A stretch of 64,000 bases of DNA. Origin: Halorientalis litorea (GTDB lineage Archaea; Halobacteriota; Halobacteria; Halobacteriales; Haloarculaceae). The notes below the pieces were generated by a model. The model worked only from the letters and a program-made list of their open reading frames with translations. It searched no databases and was not told the origin of the DNA. Shown here piece after piece: positions 45,411-52,556 of this stretch. The first letter of the stretch is position 1, and every line of letters begins with the position of its first letter. The position numbers were made by a program, and so were the translations under genes. The stretch lies in contig NZ_CP095482.1 in NCBI RefSeq assembly GCF_023028225.1, positions 248,001-312,000 of the forward strand, in the 5' to 3' direction.

Positions 45411-46688
45411 TTACTCTTCGCCGTCGAACCGCTTGCGGACGCTCTCTGCGTGGGCCTCCAGTCCCTCGGCCTCGGCGAGGGTCGTTACGGTGTCGTGGAG
45501 GTCCGCGAGCGCGCCCTCGTCGAGTCGCTGGACGGTCGTCGAGCGCAGGAACGTCTCCGTCGAGAGCCCACCGTACCGGCGCGCGCCGCCACCGGTCGGG
45601 AGGACGTGGTTCGGACCGCTGGCGTAGTCTCCGGCCGCCACCGGAGAGTACGGGCCGAGGAAGACACTGCCCGCGCTGTCTATCCGGTCGAGCAGTCGCT
45701 CGTCGTCCTCGGCGATGATGGCGAGGTGTTCGGCCGAGTACTCTTCGACGAAGAGGACCGCCTCGCTCATCGACCGCGCGAGGAAGACGCCGCTCGCCTC
45801 GTTGTCGAGCGCGCCCCGAATCACGTCCGCGCGCTTCCGGTCCACGACCTGTGCATCCACCGCCTCGGCGACGGCCGCCGCGAGGTCCGCATCGTCGGTG
45901 ACCGCGACGACGGAGGCGTCGGTGTCGTGTTCGGCCTGTGCGAGGAGTTCGGCGGCGACCAGTTCCGGGTCGGCCGTCCCGTCGGCGAGGACGGCGACTT
46001 CGCTCGGCCCGGCGAGGAAGTCTATCTCCACGTCGCCCCGAACCTCGGCTTTCGCCGCCGTGACGTAGCGGTTGCCCGGCCCCACGACCGTCTGGACGCG
46101 GTCGACCGTCTCGGTGCCGTACGCGAGCGCTGCGATGGCTTGGGCACCCCCGACTTGGTACACGGCGTCGGCTCCCGCGACGTGGATAGCCGCGAGCGTC
46201 GCCGGGTTCACCTCGTCTGCGGGCGGCGTGGCGACGGCGACGTGTTCGACCCCGGCGACCTTCGCCGGGACGACACCCATCAGCGCGCTGGACGGGTAGG
46301 CGGCAGTCCCGCCGGGAACGTAGACACCCGCCCGTTCGACGGGGCGGTACCGGCGGCCGAGTTCCCGGCCGTCGAAGTCCGCGCGCCAGTCCTCGGGAAG
46401 TCCCGCCTCGTGGAAGGAGCGGACGTTCTCGGCGGCCGTCTCGATTGCGTCGAGTACGTCGTCGTCCACCTCGTCGACCGCTCGCTCTGCCGTGTCGGTC
46501 ACGTCGAGGTTGCCCACGTCCACGTCGTCGAACTCGGCGGTGAGTTCCCGGACCGCCACGTCTCCCTCCTCGCGAACCCGGCCCACGATTTCGGCCACGT
46601 CGTCGCGGACCGCCTCGATGCCGGCGTCCCGGTCGAAGATTGCGGCCCGTTCGTTCGGCCCGAGGTCCGATAGCTGTCGGACGTTCAT
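45411..46688 (-). CDS. hisD: histidinol dehydrogenase
   Basis: The 425-residue enzyme catalyses the last two steps of histidine biosynthesis. It contains GRYRPVERAGVYVPGG, the GGAQAIAALAYGTETV NAD region, VGPGNRYV, and EEYSAEHLAI with the zinc ligands. ATG 46686-46688; a CGTTTTCC box is 24-28 bases upstream. No other his gene is adjacent. Confidence 0.97.
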   Translation of the reverse strand: MNVRQLSDLGPNERAAIFDRDAGIEAVRDDVAEIVGRVREEGDVAVRELTAEFDDVDVGNLDVTDTAERAVDEVDDDVLDAIETAAENVRSFHEAGLPEDWRADFDGRELGRRYRPVERAGVYVPGGTAAYPSSALMGVVPAKVAGVEHVAVATPPADEVNPATLAAIHVAGADAVYQVGGAQAIAALAYGTETVDRVQTVVGPGNRYVTAAKAEVRGDVEIDFLAGPSEVAVLADGTADPELVAAELLAQAEHDTDASVVAVTDDADLAAAVAEAVDAQVVDRKRADVIRGALDNEASGVFLARSMSEAVLFVEEYSAEHLAIIAEDDERLLDRIDSAGSVFLGPYSPVAAGDYASGPNHVLPTGGGARRYGGLSTETFLRSTTVQRLDEGALADLHDTVTTLAEAEGLEAHAESVRKRFDGEE

Positions 46689-46733
46689 ACGCTCCCTACT
46701 CGGGCGCGCGGAAAACGGTTGTCGAATCGTCCG

Positions 46734-47606
46734 TCAGGAGTAGAGCCGCGACATGACGTGCAGGGACGAAGCCAACAGCGTCCCTCCGAACAGCGCGACA
46801 CCCAACAGGAGCGTCGGGACTGTCGGCGAGAGCGACAACAGGAGCCACACGGTCACCAGCGCGCTCAGGAGGAACATCGTGTGAAAGACGAGCCACGGCC
46901 CGACTTCGGCGAGACCCGATCGGACGTTCGACACGGACGGCGACATCCGCGCGCCCGTCGCCGACTGGTCCCGTCCCGACGGACTGTAGGTGCCCGTCGC
47001 GGTGTGCGTCCGCTGCCAGCCACTCGTCCGGGCCTGTTCGCGTCGCCCCGCACCCCCAACGCCGTCGGCGGCGTCGGTTCGCCCTGTCCCGTCGCCCGGC
47101 CACGCCCTGGCCGACCCGTCGCCGGACCCCTCCCCGACGTGCGTGCCTCGACCACCACTGTCGGACCGCTCGTCGTCGTCCTCGATATCGTCCCACGTCG
47201 CGTCGCTCGCCCTGTACCGGTCGTAGTTGCCCGCAGTCCCAGTCCCGTCGTCGGTCGTCGCACCTGCCGTCGACTCGTGCCCGCTCGTCGGCCCTGTCGA
47301 CCCCTCCTGCCCACGTGGGGAGTGGTCATCGGGACGAGTGTCACCCGTCTCCGCACTGGTCCAGACGGTGCTGTCGAGGAACTCGCGGACGTACGTTCCG
47401 TGCCCGACTCGGTCGTATCGCTCGCGAGCCACTTCGTCGACGAGGACGTCGCGGGCCTCGGTGAGGCGTTTGAACGACTCCGCCGCGTCGGCGTCGTCAC
47501 TCACGTCCGGGTGGGTGTCCTTGACCCGTTCGCGGTAGGCCGCCTGTATCCTGTCGGTGTCGGCGTCGGCATCGACACCGAGTGCGGCGTAGAACGTCTC
47601 GTCCAT
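46734..47606 (-). CDS. membrane-anchored J-domain (DnaJ-like) protein
   Basis: Residues 1-70 form a J domain (FYAALGVDADADTDRIQAAYRERVKDTHPD) with the HPD motif that stimulates Hsp70. A long Gly/Thr/Asp-rich, probably disordered linker (about residues 80-210) follows. The last 70 residues include two membrane helices, so the J domain sits on the cytoplasmic side of the membrane. ATG 47604-47606 is chosen; an upstream in-frame ATG at 47645 overlaps the TATA-like box. No dnaK is nearby. Confidence 0.88.
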   Translation of the reverse strand: MDETFYAALGVDADADTDRIQAAYRERVKDTHPDVSDDADAAESFKRLTEARDVLVDEVARERYDRVGHGTYVREFLDSTVWTSAETGDTRPDDHSPRGQEGSTGPTSGHESTAGATTDDGTGTAGNYDRYRASDATWDDIEDDDERSDSGGRGTHVGEGSGDGSARAWPGDGTGRTDAADGVGGAGRREQARTSGWQRTHTATGTYSPSGRDQSATGARMSPSVSNVRSGLAEVGPWLVFHTMFLLSALVTVWLLLSLSPTVPTLLLGVALFGGTLLASSLHVMSRLYS

Positions 47607-47758
47607 GCCGGAAACAGTGACCCCACGTTCGGTCCCGCCGTTCATAAACTTCACCCGGAACTGCGTCGAAAACGGCCCGGACGTGGCACCAGTGGGCGCA
47701 CTGGGGGACAAATCCGGTGGTACAAGCTTTTTTACGTGGGTCGTACCTCGAATGCGAC

Positions 47759-48202
47759 ATGGGCGAGACGTACACTGCGGAGGGGTGGGAAGAGGCACTC
47801 GCCGTCGTCAAGCATCTGGGACCCGGGGCGAGCGTCGCCGTCCCGAAATCCACCGAGCCGAGCCTCCCGCCGGACCTCGAACTCCGTAGCTCGAACTTCC
47901 CGTGGTCCATCCACAAGGGTGCCCGCCGCGTTTACCGGGAGGACAGTCCCGGCGAACACCTCCAGATACGCGAGTATCTCGACCGCTGGACGGTCGCAGT
48001 CGACAACTTCAATCCCCACCACCGGCCCATCGGTCACGCCCGCAACGACGTGAGTACCGGTGCCGTCGCGACGCTGCCGCTGTTCGCGACGGTACAGACC
48101 GTCCGCGTCGCCGGCCAACTGACGACGTCACTCGTCGAACGACAGGGGCAACTGTTGACACAGGGCCTCATCCCGATGTTGAGCAGAGTTCTCCGCTTTT
48201 AG
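47759..48202 (+). CDS. uncharacterised haloarchaeal protein, 147 aa
   Basis: ATG 47759 (MGETYTAEGWEEAL) has a GCTTTTTTACG box 28 bases upstream. The body is alpha/beta with HHRPIGHARNDV and an amphipathic C-terminus. No motif is recognised. Its stop (TAG) overlaps the lipoprotein stop on the other strand. Confidence 0.75.
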   Translation: MGETYTAEGWEEALAVVKHLGPGASVAVPKSTEPSLPPDLELRSSNFPWSIHKGARRVYREDSPGEHLQIREYLDRWTVAVDNFNPHHRPIGHARNDVSTGAVATLPLFATVQTVRVAGQLTTSLVERQGQLLTQGLIPMLSRVLRF

Positions 48203-48474
48203 TACCCGGAGTCGTCCTCTTCGGTCGGGGTTTCTGTTGGCGTCTCGGTCTGGGTTTCTGTTGGCGTCTCGGTCGGGGTTTCTGTTGGCGTCTCGGTCGG
48301 GGTTTCTGTTGGCGTCTCGGTCTGGGTTTCTGTTGGCGTCTCGGTCTGGGTTGTGGTCCCGGGGTCAGTCGATGCCTGTGGCTCGGTTTCTGTTTGTGTC
48401 TCTTCTTGATCGACTCCGGTGCATCCAGCGACGAGCGACGAAGCGGCTACGAGCACGAACGTTCGTCTGTTCAC
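48199..48474 (-). CDS. small haloarchaeal lipoprotein with TETP repeats, 91 aa
   Basis: The GTG at 48472-48474 gives NRRTFVLVAASSLVAGC, a Tat-type signal with a lipobox. The mature part is short and consists largely of TETPTETP/TETQ repeats, followed by EEDDSGY. This is likely an envelope-anchored polar peptide, glycosylation-prone through its threonines. No catalytic part. The 24-bp DNA repeats underlie the protein repeats. Confidence 0.8.
   Translation of the reverse strand: MNRRTFVLVAASSLVAGCTGVDQEETQTETEPQASTDPGTTTQTETPTETQTETPTETPTETPTETPTETPTETQTETPTETPTEEDDSGY
48228..48347 (-). repeat. 24-bp tandem repeat, 5 copies, coding
   Basis: Five tandem copies of a 24-bp unit (gggtttctgttggcgtctcg plus ggtc/t/g) run through the lipoprotein gene. 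They encode eight residues each (TETPTETP-like). Copies are almost identical, so copy number can change by slippage while keeping the frame. Confidence 0.9.
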
Positions 48475-49017
48475 ATGAGTACTACACGCAGAGACACTTT
48501 GCTTGAGTGTTTCCTCGGATGCGACGCAGTCGTCACGAGACACCGTCCAGCAACAGAAGAGTGGAGACGGCTTCCGACGGGCGAGCTTCCCGCCACACAG
48601 TCCTCCGCTGTATCGTTCATCTGCCGTTCGTATCCCCGGGCGAGCGAGGCTCTCACGGGGTGGTCGCCGATTAGTATCGGTGTAACTGTCCCGTCGGCCT
48701 CTGCTAAACGCCCGCTCTACGTCCGGTAGTTACTCCTCTGGACGGCTTCGATACGCTCCCGAACGACAGTCGTCGTCTGCGAAAGTGTACACCCGGAACA
48801 CTAACGACCGGCCTCATTCCGTGGCGGTGTGCCGCGTCGGCCGGGAAACCCTCGTGCCGGGTGAGTCACGTGCGTGCGACCAGTCGGGGCTGGCGAACCA
48901 ACCCGCTGTCGCGTGCCCGGGTTCTCCGCGCTGTCATCGCGCCCTGACGGGTTGCTCGGGCGGGGACTAAAGGCACGCACGTCGGGGTAGACGGCCGCCG
49001 GGAATAAGGCTGGCGCG
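48475..49017. other. 543-base region without a convincing gene
   Basis: No open frame longer than about 60 codons looks coding. The right half holds a strong inverted repeat at 48868-48877 and 48973-48982, with possible inner hairpins, and A/T-poor composition. A ccttattcc box is seen on the minus strand near 49003-49011. See the RNA candidate. Confidence 0.6.
48868..48982 (-). ncRNA. candidate structured RNA, class unknown
   Basis: Ten bases at 48868-48877 (acgtgcgtgc) pair perfectly with 48973-48982 (gcacgcacgt), enclosing about 95 bases. Inside, on the minus strand, CCAG/CTGG (loop CCCCGA), GCGC/GCGC and AACCCG/CGGGTT pairs can form. A minus-strand CCTTATTCC box near 49003-49011 could drive it. 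Strand and boundaries are guesses. Not recognised as RNase P or SRP RNA. Confidence 0.3.
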
Positions 49018-50382
49018 CTAGGCCACGTAGTCGTCTTCGGTTACCTGTGCGTAGTCACCGAGTCGCAGTCTGAGTTTCCGGTACTCGTACTCACCGAGGA
49101 GTTTCAACCCCGAGAGTCCCGCAGAGAGGACTTGGCGTGGCTGGTACCGGCCGCGGTTCATCATGTTGTCGACGGTGGCGAAGGTCCGGTCCCAGTCGGA
49201 CGGTCCCCAGTCACGGACCATGTCGGCGAGGGTGACGTTGCGCCGCACCTCCTCGCCGATGGCGGCCCGCCACTGGTCGTTGTACCGGTCGAGTCGCCCA
49301 CGGCCCGCGAGTCGGCCGGCTATCTTCCCCGTCCGGACGGCCACGTGGTCGCCGCCCTCGTGGAACGCGGAGGTGGCACCCATCGCGCCGCCGGTGACGG
49401 CGATGCCCGCCGCAGTCGGTGACTCGATGGGGCGCGTCGAGGAGATTGGGTAGGCTTCGGTGCCGCCGCGTTTCCCCCGGTCCTCGACCAGCGGGAAGTC
49501 CTCGTCCACGTCGTACTCTGGGTACTCGCGTTCCAGCAGGCGGCGGATGTACGTCGCGCCCGCCGGAACCTGCTCGTCGTCCGGGTCCAGTAAGTCGTAC
49601 TCGTGGCGGTTCGGGACCGTCGAGAGGTCCATCCCCATCGGCATCGTCAGCCCGATGCGAGCCACGTTGTCGTCGTTCGGGAAGACCCACGGATAGGCCG
49701 TGTGGCCGGGCATGACGCCCCACCAGAACTTCAGCAGGCCCTCGTCGAACAGTTCCTCGGGGACGCGGCGGTGTTCCTGGTAAGCGATGTGGTTCGCCGA
49801 GTCGGCACCGACGTACTCGGTAATCGAGCGGTTGCGGGGCATGAACTGGTCGAGCGCGCCCGTCGTGACGGTCCGCTGTGGGCCGTCGGCGAGTATCAGA
49901 TACGTCGCCTCCACGTCCTCGCCGTCGGCGAGTTCGAGGTGGTGGGAGTGCCCGCCAGTCATGTCCGTGGTCACGTCCGAGACGGAGACGCCGATGCGGT
50001 ACTCGGCACCAGCGTCCTCCGCGCGCTCGCGGAGCCAGTCGTCGAAGCGTGCGCGGTGGAACGAGAAGCCGAACGAGGGGTAACTCGACGAGATGCCCGT
50101 GTCCCGGATGGTGACGGACTCGTTCGGGCTGCGGAACTGCGCACCCGCCAGTTCGCTGAGAATCACGTCGTCGGGAATCTCCGACGGCTTGAAGTCCATG
50201 ATGTCGACCCAGTAGTCGAGCATCCCGGCCGCGTCGGTCGAATCCGCGCCGAGCCCCTCGCGGTCGGCGCGTGGCACGCCCTTCTCGAAGACGACGGTGT
50301 CGGCCCCGCTGGCCGCAGCCTCGTGGGCCGCGGACGACCCCGCAGGGCCGCCGCCGACGACGGCGACATCCACCTGTTGCAT
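49018..50382 (-). CDS. geranylgeranyl-reductase-family flavoprotein
   Basis: The 454-residue protein begins MQQVDVAVVGGGPAGSSAAHEA (dinucleotide fold; 20-base cap observed in positions only) with the FAD motif and a GADTVVFEKG segment, then YLILADGPQRT. The TAYPWVFPNDDNVARIGLT motif (Y-x-W-x-F-P) is typical of geranylgeranyl reductases, which saturate isoprenoid chains of archaeal lipids or quinones. Substrate unproven. ATG 50380-50382 is preferred over an in-frame start at 50484. Confidence 0.87.
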   Translation of the reverse strand: MQQVDVAVVGGGPAGSSAAHEAAASGADTVVFEKGVPRADREGLGADSTDAAGMLDYWVDIMDFKPSEIPDDVILSELAGAQFRSPNESVTIRDTGISSSYPSFGFSFHRARFDDWLRERAEDAGAEYRIGVSVSDVTTDMTGGHSHHLELADGEDVEATYLILADGPQRTVTTGALDQFMPRNRSITEYVGADSANHIAYQEHRRVPEELFDEGLLKFWWGVMPGHTAYPWVFPNDDNVARIGLTMPMGMDLSTVPNRHEYDLLDPDDEQVPAGATYIRRLLEREYPEYDVDEDFPLVEDRGKRGGTEAYPISSTRPIESPTAAGIAVTGGAMGATSAFHEGGDHVAVRTGKIAGRLAGRGRLDRYNDQWRAAIGEEVRRNVTLADMVRDWGPSDWDRTFATVDNMMNRGRYQPRQVLSAGLSGLKLLGEYEYRKLRLRLGDYAQVTEDDYVA

Positions 50383-50552
50383 ATCCCTACCCAGCGGCGA
50401 CACGGAATAAAGCCCTCCCTTTCGCACAGGCCGGACCGGGACCCAACGCGCGTCGGCCCGTCGCCCCGGCCCACCGTGGCACACGTTTTTGTCCGTCGCT
50501 GTCGGCCTTCGAACGTGATGGGACGCAGTCGACCACTCGGGGGGAGCGTTTC

Positions 50553-51503
50553 GTGACCGACTCGACCGACGTGCTCGTCCTCGGGCAGAAGTTCCACGGC
50601 CTCGACCCGGGGGCGTACGCCGCGACGCTGGCCGAACGGCTCCCGGACTACGACGTTAGGGTCGCCCGGACGCCCGAACGCGAGCGGACGCTCGTCGAAG
50701 GCGCGACGACCGTGACGGGCGTCGAGTTCAGCGAGGCGTTGCTCGACAGGGCGGCGAACCTCGAACTGTTCGCCTGTGCCTACGCGGGGTACGACCACCT
50801 GCCGCTCGACAGCATGGCCGAGGCGGGCGTCGCCGTGACGACGGCCGCGGGCCTGCACGGGCCGAACGTCGCCGAGCAGGCCATCGGCTTCGTTCTCACG
50901 TTCGCGCGACGGTTACAGGAGGGGTGGCGACGGCAACAGCGGCGTGAGTGGCGCGCGTACCCGACCGGCGAACTCGCCGGGAGTACCGTCGGCATCGTCG
51001 GACTGGGTGCAATCGGGCAGGCGATTGCCCGACGGCTCGACGGCTTCGAGGTGGAGACGGTGGGCGTACGTCACTCGCCCGAGAAGGGCGGTCCCACCGA
51101 CACCGTCCTCGGCTACGGCGAGCTAGACGAAGCACTCGCTCGGGCCGACTACCTGCTGTTGGCGTGCCCGCTTACCGACGAGACGTGGGGCCTCGTCGGG
51201 GCGGCGGAACTGGCGACGCTGTCTCCGGAGGCCGTCCTCGTCAACGTCGCTCGGGGCGAAGTCGTCGACACCGACGCGCTCGTCGACGCGCTCCGTCGGA
51301 ACCAACTCGGTGGCGCGGCACTGGACGTGACCGACCCGGAACCGCTCCCCAGCGACCACCCGCTGTGGACCTTCGAGAACGTCCTCCTGACGCCGCACAA
51401 CGCGGGCTTCACGCCGAACTATCACGACAGGCTCGCCGATATCGTCGGAGAGAACGTCGAGCGGTTGGCGTCCGGGACGGAGCTACGCAACCGCGTCCGC
51501 TAG
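50553..51503 (+). CDS. D-2-hydroxyacid dehydrogenase
   Basis: The 316-residue enzyme starts with GTG 50553. A GGGGGGAG stretch lies about 7 bases upstream and a TTTTTG box at 50485-50491 would give a leader of roughly 35 bases. The Rossmann motif GIVGLGAIGQAIARRL, the catalytic Arg in NVARGEVVD, Glu in DPEPLPSDHP, and His in LTPHNAGFT match the D-isomer family. Substrate unknown. Its stop TAG shares CTAG with the VOC gene. Confidence 0.93.
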   Translation: MTDSTDVLVLGQKFHGLDPGAYAATLAERLPDYDVRVARTPERERTLVEGATTVTGVEFSEALLDRAANLELFACAYAGYDHLPLDSMAEAGVAVTTAAGLHGPNVAEQAIGFVLTFARRLQEGWRRQQRREWRAYPTGELAGSTVGIVGLGAIGQAIARRLDGFEVETVGVRHSPEKGGPTDTVLGYGELDEALARADYLLLACPLTDETWGLVGAAELATLSPEAVLVNVARGEVVDTDALVDALRRNQLGGAALDVTDPEPLPSDHPLWTFENVLLTPHNAGFTPNYHDRLADIVGENVERLASGTELRNRVR

Positions 51504-51874
51504 TCCTCGATGGGGCCGACGAGTTCGACGACGTGGCCGTCCGGGTCCTCGATGAAGGCGGTCCGGGCACCGGCTTCGACGTTGTCCGCCGGTTCCTGGA
51601 CGACGCCGTGGTTGTCGATACGGTCGAAAGCCGCGTCGGTGTCCTCGACGGAGACGGCGAGGTGGTCCCACGCGTCGCCGCTCTCGAAGTCGTCCTCACC
51701 GTCGGTGTCCGAGAGCTGAATCTCGATGCCGTTCCCGCCCGCGACGTAGACGTTGTCCGTCTCGCCGTCCGGCGTGGTAAACTCCCACGTGCGCTCGAAG
51801 TCGAGGTTCTCGACGTACCAGTCGGCGCTCTCGTCGGCGTCCGAGACGTTCATACAGACGTGGATGATGTCCAT
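51500..51874 (-). CDS. VOC/glyoxalase-family protein
   Basis: The 124-residue protein has two beta-alpha-beta-beta-beta modules. Probable metal ligands are His in IIHVCMNVSD, Glu in GIEIQL, His in DHLAVSVED, and Glu in HVVELVGP. It resembles glyoxalase I. ATG 51872-51874 (MDIIHVCMNV); the longer frame to 52147 is rejected. Ends tail-to-tail with the D-hydroxyacid dehydrogenase, sharing CTAG; a shared lactate/methylglyoxal link is inference. Confidence 0.88.
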   Translation of the reverse strand: MDIIHVCMNVSDADESADWYVENLDFERTWEFTTPDGETDNVYVAGGNGIEIQLSDTDGEDDFESGDAWDHLAVSVEDTDAAFDRIDNHGVVQEPADNVEAGARTAFIEDPDGHVVELVGPIED

Positions 51875-51954
51875 TGCGTCGGGTCCTCCGAGCGAGAGGG
51901 GGTTAAGTGGCGCGGACCGACGCGGGCCGGGAGCCGTCGAGACAGCGTTCAGTC

Positions 51955-52389
51955 TCAGTCGAGCGTGAACTCCCGGCCGCTCCAAGAGTCGATGTCTAGT
52001 TTGTACGGCGTGACCGTCTCCGAGTCGCCCCAGACGACGGGGTTCGGTGTCGACTGCGCAGTCTGTGCGAGGTTGGCGAAGGCCGGTTCCGCCTCCCGAT
52101 ACTCGATTTCGGTCAACTCTCCTTTGACGACGACGCTCCGCCAGCACTCGTCGGCGTCAGTCTCCTCGTAGACGGTGAAGCTCACCTCGGCGTCGCGTCC
52201 GAGACATCGCTTCTTCCGGCTGTCGTCGTCGCCTTCGAGTTGGACGGCGAAACAGTCACTGGCAGCGTCGTACCCGAACGCGATGGGGACCTGATACGGC
52301 GTCGGGTTGGGGTCGTCGTTCAACCCCAACACCCCGACTGCGTTCGTTTGGAGGACATCGACTACCTCGTCGTCCGTGAGTCGTCTCAT
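51955..52389 (-). CDS. pyridoxamine 5'-phosphate oxidase-family flavoprotein
   Basis: A 144-residue split-barrel protein (TDDEVVDVLQTNAVGVLGLN, PTPYQVPIAFGYD, AEVSFTVYEE, WRSVVVKGELTEI) typical of small haloarchaeal PPOX proteins that bind FMN or F420. Substrate unknown. It is divergent from the hemerythrin fusion; its GGTAAAATC box is at 52416-52424. Confidence 0.85.
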   Translation of the reverse strand: MRRLTDDEVVDVLQTNAVGVLGLNDDPNPTPYQVPIAFGYDAASDCFAVQLEGDDDSRKKRCLGRDAEVSFTVYEETDADECWRSVVVKGELTEIEYREAEPAFANLAQTAQSTPNPVVWGDSETVTPYKLDIDSWSGREFTLD

Positions 52390-52464
52390 TCCCGTTTCGA
52401 TAGTTCACTGGCTCCGGTAAAATCAGTTGCGTTGACTCCTGACCGGAACGGTCGGTCCGACTAC

Positions 52465-52476
52465 ATTAATATAAAA
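52465..52476 (+). promoter_or_regulatory. strong TATA box ahead of the hemerythrin fusion
   Basis: attaatataaaa is the best TATA match in this region. It would start transcription near 52500, giving a leader of about 55 bases before ATG 52557. A second, weaker box (ccgtttttcacc, about 52524-52535) would give a leaderless transcript instead. Confidence 0.5.
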
Positions 52477-52512
52477 CAAGAGTGGGACATGCCCGTGTTT
52501 TCAAAAATCGGG

Positions 52513-52531
52513 AACGGGATACCCCGTTTTT
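52513..52531 (+). terminator. hairpin plus T-run in the hemerythrin leader
   Basis: AACGGG-ATAC-CCCGTT (52513-52528) is a perfect 6-bp hairpin with a 4-base loop, followed by three more T. It lies in the leader between the strong TATA box and ATG 52557. It could be an attenuator-like terminator or a protein site. The same hairpin also overlaps the weaker promoter box. Confidence 0.4.
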
Positions 52532-52556
52532 CACCGGACATCAAAAAGGTTTGCAC

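Noticed and set aside
48228-48347. CRISPR-like repeats
   Set aside because: The 24-bp units are directly tandem with no spacers and encode a repeat in a lipoprotein. No cas genes are near.
48868-48982. RNase P RNA or SRP RNA
   Set aside because: Length is too short, and the conserved core sequences of RNase P RNA and of the SRP Alu and S domains are not seen. Kept only as an RNA candidate of unknown class.
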